This document shows positions 1 through 6,461 of a stretch of 64,000 nt of DNA, piece after piece (within the stretch, counting starts at the first letter, position 1; the number at the start of each line of letters is the position of its first letter). Source of the DNA: an uncultured Sphingobium sp. (GTDB lineage Bacteria; Pseudomonadota; Alphaproteobacteria; Sphingomonadales; Sphingomonadaceae); NCBI GenBank assembly GCA_946885845.1, contig CAMPHJ010000001.1:124001-188000 (forward strand), written 5' to 3'. The translations under genes and the position numbers were made by a program. The notes under the pieces were generated by a model. That model ran no database searches, had not been told where the DNA came from, and saw nothing but the letters and a program-made list of their open reading frames with translations.

Positions 1-410
1 AATGCTTCGCGCTGTGGTTGCGGCAACTGCAACAGGGCGCGCTGCATATCCGAAAGCTCCACATGCTTGTCCTGACCCGCGGGAGCAGCCAGCAGGCGAT
101 CCGCCGTCAAATCGTCCCAATCACCGCGAAAGCGCGACCGTCGCATTTGCGACAGATAATGGTTGCGCAAGATGATGAAGGTCCACGCGCGCATATTCGT
201 GCCCGCCTGGAATCGCGCACGCGCAGCCCACGCCTTGAGCAGTGTTTCCTGAACCAGATCATCGGCCAGATCACGATTACCCGAAAGTGACCGCCCGAAT
301 GCACGCAGGTGAGGAATGACCGCAGCCAATTCCCGTTTGAAGTCTGAGTCCGACAGCGCTTCGCGCGGTGGTTCCTCATGCTCCACTGGATGGCCCGGCA
401 CCTCGGTCAT
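1..410 (-). CDS. ecfG: RNA polymerase sigma factor EcfG (3' end cut off by the window)
   Basis: ECF sigma factor of the general stress response, sequestered by NepR and released when PhyR is phosphorylated. The 136 visible codons hold region 2 (core-polymerase and -10 binding, with RALSGNRDLADDLVQET-like spacing and the helix around MRAWTFIILRNHYLSQMRR, residues about 43-92) and the start of region 4 (SDMQRALLQLPQPQREA). The reading frame runs off base 1, so the C-terminal DNA-binding helix is missing here. The ATG at 410 has an AAGGGG ribosome binding site 8-9 bases upstream. An in-frame ATG at 470 would add 20 residues but has a poorer site. The neighbours phyR and nepR support the name. 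Confidence 0.9.
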   Translation of the reverse strand, partial: MTEVPGHPVEHEEPPREALSDSDFKRELAAVIPHLRAFGRSLSGNRDLADDLVQETLLKAWAARARFQAGTNMRAWTFIILRNHYLSQMRRSRFRGDWDDLTADRLLAAPAGQDKHVELSDMQRALLQLPQPQREA

Positions 411-516
411 GGGAACAGCCCCTTCATCGGCCGTCGCCCTCGCCACATGAATCGAAGTCGTCAAAGCCATAAAAGCATCCGCATCCTATACTCATTGCGC
501 CCGACAACCAATGGCT

Positions 517-660
517 TCACCCCTTATAATATGCCCAAAGCACAATCAGCATCCCGATCACCACCAGAGGCAAGGAAATGCCCAGGATGTAGCGGACGAT
601 GTGCGGCGTGGATCCTGAACGAGCGTCTTCGGTAACGATATGCTGTTCATCATCCTGCAT
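517..660 (-). CDS. Small single-pass membrane protein, 47 residues, in the stress locus
   Basis: Unnamed small protein between phyR and ecfG on their strand. The first 23 residues are polar and acidic (starts MQDDEQHIVTED); residues about 24-45 form one hydrophobic helix ending WAYYKG. The ATG at 660 has a GGGAG ribosome binding site, and a textbook sigma-EcfG promoter lies 31 bases upstream. The gene ends 106 bases before the ecfG start, so both could be read from that promoter. I do not recognise a family. Promoter, ribosome binding site and a clean transmembrane helix make it a credible gene despite its size. Its role (membrane stress sensor, regulator or passenger) is unknown. Confidence 0.75.
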   Translation of the reverse strand: MQDDEQHIVTEDARSGSTPHIVRYILGISLPLVVIGMLIVLWAYYKG

Positions 661-690
661 TGCGTCGTCTCCCGATCGTTACGCATCAAT

Positions 691-715
691 AACGCGGGGT
701 CAGCGCAGCGGTTCC
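691..715 (-). promoter_or_regulatory. Sigma-EcfG promoter, consensus GGAAC-N16-CGTT
   Basis: On the minus strand GGAAC (711-715) and CGTT (691-694) are separated by exactly 16 bases, the consensus for the alphaproteobacterial general stress sigma factor. It lies in the phyR-small gene gap and points at the 47-residue membrane protein and ecfG, which would give positive autoregulation of the sigma factor. Confidence 0.85.
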
Positions 716-754
716 GCCCACCGTCCAGTCTTTCATCCTGACGCGTACAGCGCT

Positions 755-1549
755 TTACGCCGGCGCGGTGGCTTCGTCGAAGAACAGCGCCTGCGAAATT
801 GCCGCCTTTACGGTTGATCGCTGGAACGGCTTTGTGATGAGGAAGGTCGGCTCGGGCCGTTCTCCGGTCAGCAGCCTTTCGGGGAACGCCGTAATAAAGA
901 TCACCGGGACCGAAAACTCCGCGAGAATATCCTTCACCGCGTCGATACCGCTGGAATCATCGGCAAGCTGAATGTCGGCGAGCACAAGGCCCGGCCGCTC
1001 AGCCATCGCTTCGCGCACGGCATCTTCACGCGTGACGGCAATCGCCGTGACTTCATGCCCAAGGTCGCGGACGATGGTTTCGATATCCATCGCGATAATG
1101 GGTTCATCTTCAATAATCAGGACCTTGGCGCGTGTCTGGGCCTCGATCTCGCTCAACGCCTCTTCCACCAGCGCCTCGACATCGACCGGATCCAGCCCGA
1201 TGAGGTAACCCACGTCATCGACACTGAAACCTTCAAGCGCGGTCAGCAACAACGCCTGGCGAGGCAATGGGGTCAGTCGAGCGAGCCGAGCCTGCGCCAC
1301 GGCTTCATGTCCATCGACGCCCGTCAGGACAGGACCGTCCTCCAGATGGGATGACGACCAGATCGCGTGGAAAATCTTGTAAAGCCCCAGCCGCGGATCG
1401 ACATTGGCCGGGAATTCTTCCGGCGCGGCCACGATCGCTTCCAGCGTGGCCCGCACATAAGCGTCACCATGCGCCTGGCTGCCCGTGAGCGCGCGCGCAT
1501 AGCGCCGCAGAAATGGAAGGTGGGGGTGCAGTTGCTGTCCTAGAGACAT
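755..1549 (-). CDS. phyR: Response regulator PhyR, anti-anti-sigma factor
   Basis: Master switch of the general stress response. Residues about 1-135 are a sigma-factor-like domain mimicking EcfG regions 2 and 4; residues about 142-258 are a receiver domain with acidic pocket E147/D148, phospho-acceptor D192 (VLADIQL) and conserved K240. Phosphorylation exposes the sigma-like domain, which then binds NepR. The 264-residue length is typical. I start at MSLGQQL (ATG at 1549, behind GGGAGAAG) because the family begins there; a longer frame with 11 extra residues exists. nepR and phyP lie divergently upstream. Confidence 0.96.
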   Translation of the reverse strand: MSLGQQLHPHLPFLRRYARALTGSQAHGDAYVRATLEAIVAAPEEFPANVDPRLGLYKIFHAIWSSSHLEDGPVLTGVDGHEAVAQARLARLTPLPRQALLLTALEGFSVDDVGYLIGLDPVDVEALVEEALSEIEAQTRAKVLIIEDEPIIAMDIETIVRDLGHEVTAIAVTREDAVREAMAERPGLVLADIQLADDSSGIDAVKDILAEFSVPVIFITAFPERLLTGERPEPTFLITKPFQRSTVKAAISQALFFDEATAPA

Positions 1550-1693
1550 CTGTAAATCTTCTCCCAGCCCAAGGGGGCGCATTGTTCCGAACCATTGTCA
1601 GAGGAGGAGGATGGATCGCAGATGCCGATGTGGCAAGCCCCCCGCCCCTGTGAAGCCGCCGATTGCCTGACAGCAAAAAATGCTTCGAGGGAC

Positions 1694-1718
1694 GGAACCA
1701 ACAAAGGCCCGATTTGTT
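1694..1718 (+). promoter_or_regulatory. Candidate sigma-EcfG promoter for nepR
   Basis: GGAAC at 1694-1698 is followed after 16 bases by TGTT at 1715-1718, one mismatch from GGAAC-N16-CGTT. It points towards nepR, leaving a leader of roughly 120 bases. The spacing is right but the -10 is imperfect, so this is a candidate only. No good match was found for phyR in the same gap on the minus strand. Confidence 0.45.
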
Positions 1719-1844
1719 TCACCGCCGTTCGGTTTTTTCATTGATGCCCAAAAATTTCGTTGCGCGCTTCGCTCCACGATTGATTGACGTCATCCGGGAA
1801 AGCCGCGAAGAACGGGCTGGACAACATTATTGTTTCAGAGGGGC

Positions 1845-2075
1845 GTGATTTTGGTTGCTTCAACGACGGAACGGGATGTGAAGGGAGGGGACGAAAAAGA
1901 TGTCGGCGCCAACACCCCCACATCGGGCGTGAAAGCCGGTCGCGCGTCCCGTAAAGAATCATCTTCGGCAAAAGAAGGCAATCAGGTTTCTTCCGCTCTG
2001 CGCACCGTCTATCAGCGCGCTGTCGATGAAGATATTCCCGCCGAAATGCTCGATCTTTTGCGCAAGCTGGATTAG
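1845..2075 (+). CDS. nepR: Anti-sigma factor NepR
   Basis: Small anti-sigma factor that binds EcfG until phospho-PhyR displaces it. The conserved C-terminal segment (SALRTVYQRAVDEDIPAEML, then DLLRKLD) is the NepR signature; the N-terminal 45 or so residues are polar, Lys/Ser-rich and probably disordered, as usual. The start is uncertain: I give GTG 1845, but TTG 1851 has better spacing to the AGAGGGG site, and a TTG at 1830 is also in frame. Divergent from phyR and followed after 206 bases by the phyP-like kinase. Confidence 0.88.
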   Translation: MILVASTTERDVKGGDEKDVGANTPTSGVKAGRASRKESSSAKEGNQVSSALRTVYQRAVDEDIPAEMLDLLRKLD

Positions 2076-2281
2076 TCGGCAGCATTGGCAGCCGTCTGGG
2101 CACGGAGATGCAAAGGGGGATATTTTGCGTTTCGGACCAGGACAGTCCTATCCACCAAGATCCCACAAGGTTGATGTCGTTGTCCACGCGCCTGCCGCCA
2201 GCACGGGTGTCATCGCGACATGTCGAACAGCCCTGACGATCACATGATCGCGAGTGGCCCTTTTCGGCGAACCTGTTGCTG

Positions 2282-3847
2282 ATGCGCCCGGTGAACAGCA
2301 TCATTCAGTCCACCGGCGTCAAGATGTTCCTCATCCTGACGCTCGCCCTGCTGCCGCTGGGCCTTTTGGCGTTGATCGCATCGTTGCAGGCCATCCGCAC
2401 CGCCGACCTTGAGAAGGAAGCGTTGCTGCGCGTGGCTGTGACCCAAAGCGCGCGCAAGCTGACGACGGACCTCGCGTCGGACCGGACGGCGATGATGCTG
2501 ACGGCGAACGCGCTTGCAAGCGGAGATGCCGACACCCGCATGTGTCGCAGGCTGGCAATATTTCTGACGTCGCATGATCGTGAAGGCGCACGCTATTATA
2601 TCTACGATCGCGACGGGCGCCGCCTGTGCGGATCATCCCGGCCGGAACCGCGCGGGCTGGCGGGGGAAAGCCGCTTCACAGCGCGCGCGGCGGAACTGCT
2701 GCCCCAGTCAGGTTTCCTGGTCACCCGCGCCCGAAGCAGCAATGGCGACATCGTGGCGCTGGCTTATTATTCCCGCACCTATCTGGAGGCCATCACCAAT
2801 CCTGTGACGGGTTTGCAGAACCGGCAGCTAAGCCTGCAACAGGGGGAGCGCACCCTGATCGTCAGCCGCCCTTCCCATGATCTTGGCGGTCATAGCACCA
2901 GCCTGTCGGCACGGCTGGATCCGCCCGACATCCTGTTGACTATGACACTGCGCGATCCGCCGGTGACGCTGGCCCGGATGCTGTCGCTGTTCCTGCCACT
3001 GGTCATGTGGTTCGCGGCGGCGGCAATCGGCTGGTTTGTCGTCAATCGCCTGTTGATCCGGCCGCTGGTCATGCTGCGCCGAACGGTTGCGGCTTATCAC
3101 CCCGGCGAAGTGCTGGAACCCATGCGACGCATCCGCACGCCCGCGCAGGAGATCGTGGCGCTGGGCGAAACATTCCGCGAGATCAGCGAAGATGTGGCCA
3201 CCCATGAAGCCGAAATGGCCGAAGGGCTGGAAACGCAGCGCAAACTGACCCGTGAAGTGCATCACCGCGTCAAGAACAACCTTCAGATCATCGCCAGCCT
3301 GATCAGCCTGCATGCGCGTTCGGCCCATGACCCGGAAGCGGTCGAAGCCTATGCATCGATACAAAGGCGGGTCGACGCCCTGTCAGTCGTCCACCGGAAC
3401 CATTATGCCGAACTGGAGGAAAATCGGGGCGTAGGCGTTCGATCCCTGATCAGCGAGCTGTCCGCCAGCCTGCGCGGCACTGCCCCGGCAGAGGCGCGTC
3501 GTTTCGCTATTCAAATCGACAGCGACAATTTGCACATCAGTCAGGATGTGGCCGTGCCCATCGCCTTCCTGCTGACCGAGCTGGTGGAGTTGGCCATGGC
3601 GTCCGATCCCCACGCCGGCATGCGGATTTCCGCGCACCTGGACAGCGACGCCCCCAACCGGGCCATCTTGCATGTCAGTTCACCGGCGTTGCGCGGCTCC
3701 GACGACATGACCGCGCGGATCGACGAGCGCTATGGTCGGGTGATGACCGGACTGTCGCGGCAGCTTCGATCGCCGCTGGAACATGACGCCGAAATTGGCG
3801 ACTATGCTATAGCGATCACGGTGCTGCCCGACGGTCAGGCGCGCTGA
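2282..3847 (+). CDS. phyP: PhyP-like membrane sensor histidine kinase/phosphatase (HisKA_2)
   Basis: Sensor kinase of 521 residues next to nepR, in the position of phyP, which in Sphingomonas acts as a negative regulator of PhyR. One transmembrane helix lies at about residues 15-37 and another at about 232-255, flanking a periplasmic sensor region; then a HAMP-like linker and the HisKA_2 H-box ([12 protein letters not shown], His before Arg at about 328). The following ATPase domain is degenerate: where family members have an N-box of the NELVTNALKH type, this one reads TELVELAM, so the Mg-ATP asparagine is absent. That fits a protein working mainly as a phosphatase. It overlaps tgt tail to tail by 13 bases. 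Confidence 0.85.
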   Translation: MRPVNSIIQSTGVKMFLILTLALLPLGLLALIASLQAIRTADLEKEALLRVAVTQSARKLTTDLASDRTAMMLTANALASGDADTRMCRRLAIFLTSHDREGARYYIYDRDGRRLCGSSRPEPRGLAGESRFTARAAELLPQSGFLVTRARSSNGDIVALAYYSRTYLEAITNPVTGLQNRQLSLQQGERTLIVSRPSHDLGGHSTSLSARLDPPDILLTMTLRDPPVTLARMLSLFLPLVMWFAAAAIGWFVVNRLLIRPLVMLRRTVAAYHPGEVLEPMRRIRTPAQEIVALGETFREISEDVATHEAEMAEGLETQRKLTREVHHRVKNNLQIIASLISLHARSAHDPEAVEAYASIQRRVDALSVVHRNHYAELEENRGVGVRSLISELSASLRGTAPAEARRFAIQIDSDNLHISQDVAVPIAFLLTELVELAMASDPHAGMRISAHLDSDAPNRAILHVSSPALRGSDDMTARIDERYGRVMTGLSRQLRSPLEHDAEIGDYAIAITVLPDGQAR

Positions 3848-4965
3848 TAATCCCTGCGAAAATCCGCGGCGAATGATGCGAACCGGCCTTGGGCGATGCT
3901 GTCGCGGATGGCCTGCATCAAATCCTGGTAAAAATGGATATTATGCTGTGTCATCAACATGGCGCCCAGCATTTCCCCTGCCTTCACCAGATGATGCAGA
4001 TAGGCCCGGCCCCAGGTCGCACAAACAGGGCAGCCACAGCGCGGGTCCAGCGGCGACATGTCTTCGGCGAAGCGCGCATTACGGATGTTGAGCGGTCCCG
4101 CCCAGGTGAAGGCCTGACCGTTGCGGCCGCTGCGCGTGGGCAGAACGCAATCGAACATGTCGATCCCCCGCTCCACTGCGCCGACGATGTCGTCCGGCTT
4201 GCCCACGCCCATCAGGTAGCGCGGCTTGTCCACGGGCAGCATGCCGGGCGCATAGTCCAGGCAGCCGAACATCGCCTCCTGCCCCTCACCCACGGCAAGG
4301 CCGCCAACGGCATAGCCGTCAAAGCCGATCTCAATCAGTTCCTGCGCGGATGCACGGCGCAAATCCTCGTTCAAGGATCCCTGCTGGATGCCGAACAGCG
4401 CCGCTCGCTCCGCATGGTCGCCGCCCTGGTCGAACCCGTCGCGCGACCGCCTGGCCCAGCGCATCGACCGTTCCATGCTCTTCCCGGCTTCGTCGTGCGT
4501 GCAGCCATTCTTGGTGCATTCGTCGAACGCCATCACGATGTCGCTGTCGAGCAGTCGCTGGATTTCCATCGACCGTTCGGGCGTCAACATGTGGCGAGAA
4601 CCGTCGATATGGCTTGCAAAGGCGACGCCTTCCTCACTCATCTTCGTGAGGGCGGACAGGCTCATCACTTGGTAGCCGCCGCTGTCGGTCAGGATCGGTC
4701 GGTCCCATCCCATAAAGCCGTGCAGCCCGCCCAGCCGTGCAACACGCTCAGCGCCGGGCCGGAGCATCAGATGATAGGTGTTGCCCAGAATGATGTCCGC
4801 GCCTGTCGCGCGCACCTCCGCAGGCCGCATCGCCTTTACGGTGGCGGCGGTGCCGACAGGCATGAAGGCAGGGGTTCGGATTTCGCCCCTGCGCATCTGG
4901 ATCGATCCGGTGCGGGCCTTGCCGTCGGTGGCTGCGATGGTGAAGGAAAATCGGCTATGGGTCAC
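3835..4965 (-). CDS. tgt: Queuine tRNA-ribosyltransferase
   Basis: Exchanges guanine 34 for preQ1 in tRNAs with GUN anticodons, a step of queuosine synthesis. The 376-residue protein has the TIM-barrel signatures: D94 in [12 protein letters not shown], nucleophile D272 in [14 protein letters not shown], and zinc ligands C310, C312, C315 and H341 spaced as in the Zymomonas enzyme. The start MTHSRFSF fits the family. The next pathway enzyme, queA, is also in this window (40309-41337) but not adjacent. A dispersed repeat and a 59-codon gene lie upstream on the same strand. Confidence 0.97.
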   Translation of the reverse strand: MTHSRFSFTIAATDGKARTGSIQMRRGEIRTPAFMPVGTAATVKAMRPAEVRATGADIILGNTYHLMLRPGAERVARLGGLHGFMGWDRPILTDSGGYQVMSLSALTKMSEEGVAFASHIDGSRHMLTPERSMEIQRLLDSDIVMAFDECTKNGCTHDEAGKSMERSMRWARRSRDGFDQGGDHAERAALFGIQQGSLNEDLRRASAQELIEIGFDGYAVGGLAVGEGQEAMFGCLDYAPGMLPVDKPRYLMGVGKPDDIVGAVERGIDMFDCVLPTRSGRNGQAFTWAGPLNIRNARFAEDMSPLDPRCGCPVCATWGRAYLHHLVKAGEMLGAMLMTQHNIHFYQDLMQAIRDSIAQGRFASFAADFRRDYQRA

Positions 4966-4969
4966 CCGG

Positions 4970-5022
4970 CGCGCTCTAAAGCATCGAGCGGCAAAGTGGG
5001 ACCCGGTTTTTCGCGAAAAATT
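4970..5022. repeat. Alphaproteobacterial dispersed palindromic element
   Basis: The stretch containing CTAAAGCATCGAGCGGCAAA and GTGGGACCCGGTTTTTCGCG resembles, from memory, the short element scattered through alphaproteobacterial genomes (CTAGAGCAT...GTGG..CCGGTTTT type). It fills most of the 110-base gap between tgt and the upstream small gene. Function unknown. Copy number would have to be checked genome-wide. Confidence 0.5.
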
Positions 5023-5075
5023 GCCCGGCGAACAACGCGGCGGCGTTCATGCGATTGCGACGGGCGGCGGGGGCT

Positions 5076-5255
5076 TCAACCCTCCCGACGGACTCCGTCG
5101 AACGCCACGATCGCGTCGATGTCGAACCCTTCCACCCGGCGGTAATTGCCGATGAAGCACAGGCAGTCGGCAGCAAGGCTCAGGCGCCATGATGCGCCTT
5201 CCTTGTCATGTAGCAGGAGCGTCACGATCTGGCGGTCGGTGCGATGCGGTTCCAT
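5076..5255 (-). CDS. Hypothetical protein, 59 residues
   Basis: Small frame upstream of tgt on the same strand, ATG at 5255 and TGA at 5076. The protein starts MEPHRTDRQIVTLLLHDKEG and continues with a patterned core (SWRLSLAADCLCFIGNYRR, then FDIDAIVAFDGV) that looks like a folded small domain with alternating hydrophobic residues. No family recognised, no signal peptide or membrane helix. Codon use matches the neighbours. It could be co-transcribed with tgt through the dispersed element. Moderate confidence because of length and the weak ribosome binding site. Confidence 0.5.
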   Translation of the reverse strand: MEPHRTDRQIVTLLLHDKEGASWRLSLAADCLCFIGNYRRVEGFDIDAIVAFDGVRREG

Positions 5256-5329
5256 GCATCGATGTTCTAATTAATAATGGTTAACAAAGCCCTGACAGCT
5301 TGTTTTACAAATATGCTCAATCTCCGATT

Positions 5330-5345
5330 GTTGCATTAATGCAAC
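5330..5345. promoter_or_regulatory. Perfect 16-bp palindrome upstream of the rpfF-like gene
   Basis: GTTGCATTAATGCAAC is a perfect inverted repeat in an AT-rich stretch (about 5262-5420) unusual for this GC-rich window. It lies about 150 bases before the rpfF-like start and about 75 bases before the start of the divergent small gene. Size and symmetry fit a dimeric regulator's operator. Which regulator cannot be told from the sequence. Confidence 0.5.
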
Positions 5346-5493
5346 GTCAACTATGGTTGCTGCGCATTTCCGGCGACTTAAGGGCAACAGTCAGCGATAA
5401 AAAGGGTTAACGATGGCTGGTTTGCCACAGTGATGGTTGCGCCGAAGGGTCAACACTGGTCTCTTTCGCATGGATCGAAATTTGGGGGCACAG

Positions 5494-6453
5494 ATGATTG
5501 ATTCCGCGCGATTTAGTCCTGCACAAAATGAAGTGGACGATATGTCCTCCGTGCAGGTGCCGGATGCGACCGACATTCACCAGTTTGCCGCTACGGAAAT
5601 CAACCCGGCCGCGCGTGAAGCGGGTCAGTCGATGTTGTTCGATCTGGGGCAGATCGATGTCAGCTGGGATGAACCGCTCGACACATTGTGGGCATTCATG
5701 ACACCTGCGACTCGGCCGAATTACAGCCTGCCCATGCTGCGCGACATCCGCCTGTGGCAGACGGAAGCCAAAAGGCTGTTTGATGAAGGCGCCCTGCCCG
5801 CCCGCTATATGGTGCTGGGTTCGCGCTTTCCGGGGGTATTCAACCTTGGCGGTGACCTGGAACTGTTCGCTGGCTGCATCGAACGGGGCGACCTGGCCGG
5901 ACTGGTCAAATATGGCCATGCCTGCATCGACGTCGTGCATCGCGCATGGCGCAATGCGGACATGCCGCTGATTTCCATCGCGCTGGCCCAAGGCGATGCA
6001 TTGGGCGGCGGGTTTGAAGCGCTGCTGTGCTTTGACGTCGTGGTGGCCGAACGCAGCGCACGGTTTGGCTTGCCCGAAATGCTGTTCGGCCTGTTTCCCG
6101 GCATGGGCGCATATTCGATCCTGGCCCGCAAGCTGGGACGCCGCATGGCGGAACGCATGATCCTGTCAGGCAAGGTCTATACCGCCGAAGAAATGTACGA
6201 CATGGGCGTCGTCACCATCCTGGCCGAAGATGGCGAGGGCGAGCAGGCGGTGCGCGACTATATTGTGGGCAACCGCCCCCATCACGCAGGGCATGTCGGC
6301 GTATTCGAGGCAGGCCGACGGGTCGATCCTATCGAATATTCCGAGCTAAAGGACATTGTCGAAAATTGGGCCGCGACTGCATTGAAGCTGGACCCCAAGG
6401 ACCTGCGGATGATGCGACGCCTGGCATCGGCGCAAACACGCCTGACCAAATAG
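5494..6453 (+). CDS. rpfF: RpfF-like enoyl-CoA hydratase/thioesterase (DSF synthase family)
   Basis: Crotonase-fold enzyme of the RpfF family, which makes cis-2-unsaturated fatty-acid signals (diffusible signal factors) from acyl carrier protein thioesters. It carries the RpfF-specific blocks VFNLGGDLELF, SIALAQGDALGGGFEALLC and FGLPEMLFGLFPGMGAYS. The two glutamates (E175 and E195 from this start) are 20 residues apart, exactly as the catalytic pair E141/E161 of Xanthomonas RpfF. About 319 residues, with an N-terminal extension of about 35. ATG 5494 follows GGGGGCACAG; ATG 5470 is an alternative. It converges with a GGDEF-EAL gene 8 bases away. No rpfC/rpfG homologue is in the window. The chemical product is not provable from sequence. 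Confidence 0.85.
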   Translation: MIDSARFSPAQNEVDDMSSVQVPDATDIHQFAATEINPAAREAGQSMLFDLGQIDVSWDEPLDTLWAFMTPATRPNYSLPMLRDIRLWQTEAKRLFDEGALPARYMVLGSRFPGVFNLGGDLELFAGCIERGDLAGLVKYGHACIDVVHRAWRNADMPLISIALAQGDALGGGFEALLCFDVVVAERSARFGLPEMLFGLFPGMGAYSILARKLGRRMAERMILSGKVYTAEEMYDMGVVTILAEDGEGEQAVRDYIVGNRPHHAGHVGVFEAGRRVDPIEYSELKDIVENWAATALKLDPKDLRMMRRLASAQTRLTK

Positions 6454-6461
6454 CTGTCCAT

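Noticed and set aside
1563..1588. Sigma-EcfG promoter for phyR on the minus strand
   Set aside because: GGAAC is present at 1584-1588 but neither 16 nor 17 base spacing gives a CGTT-like -10.
1738..2304. 188-codon minus-strand frame opposite nepR
   Set aside because: nepR on the plus strand has the family signature; this frame has none and runs across the nepR-phyP gap.
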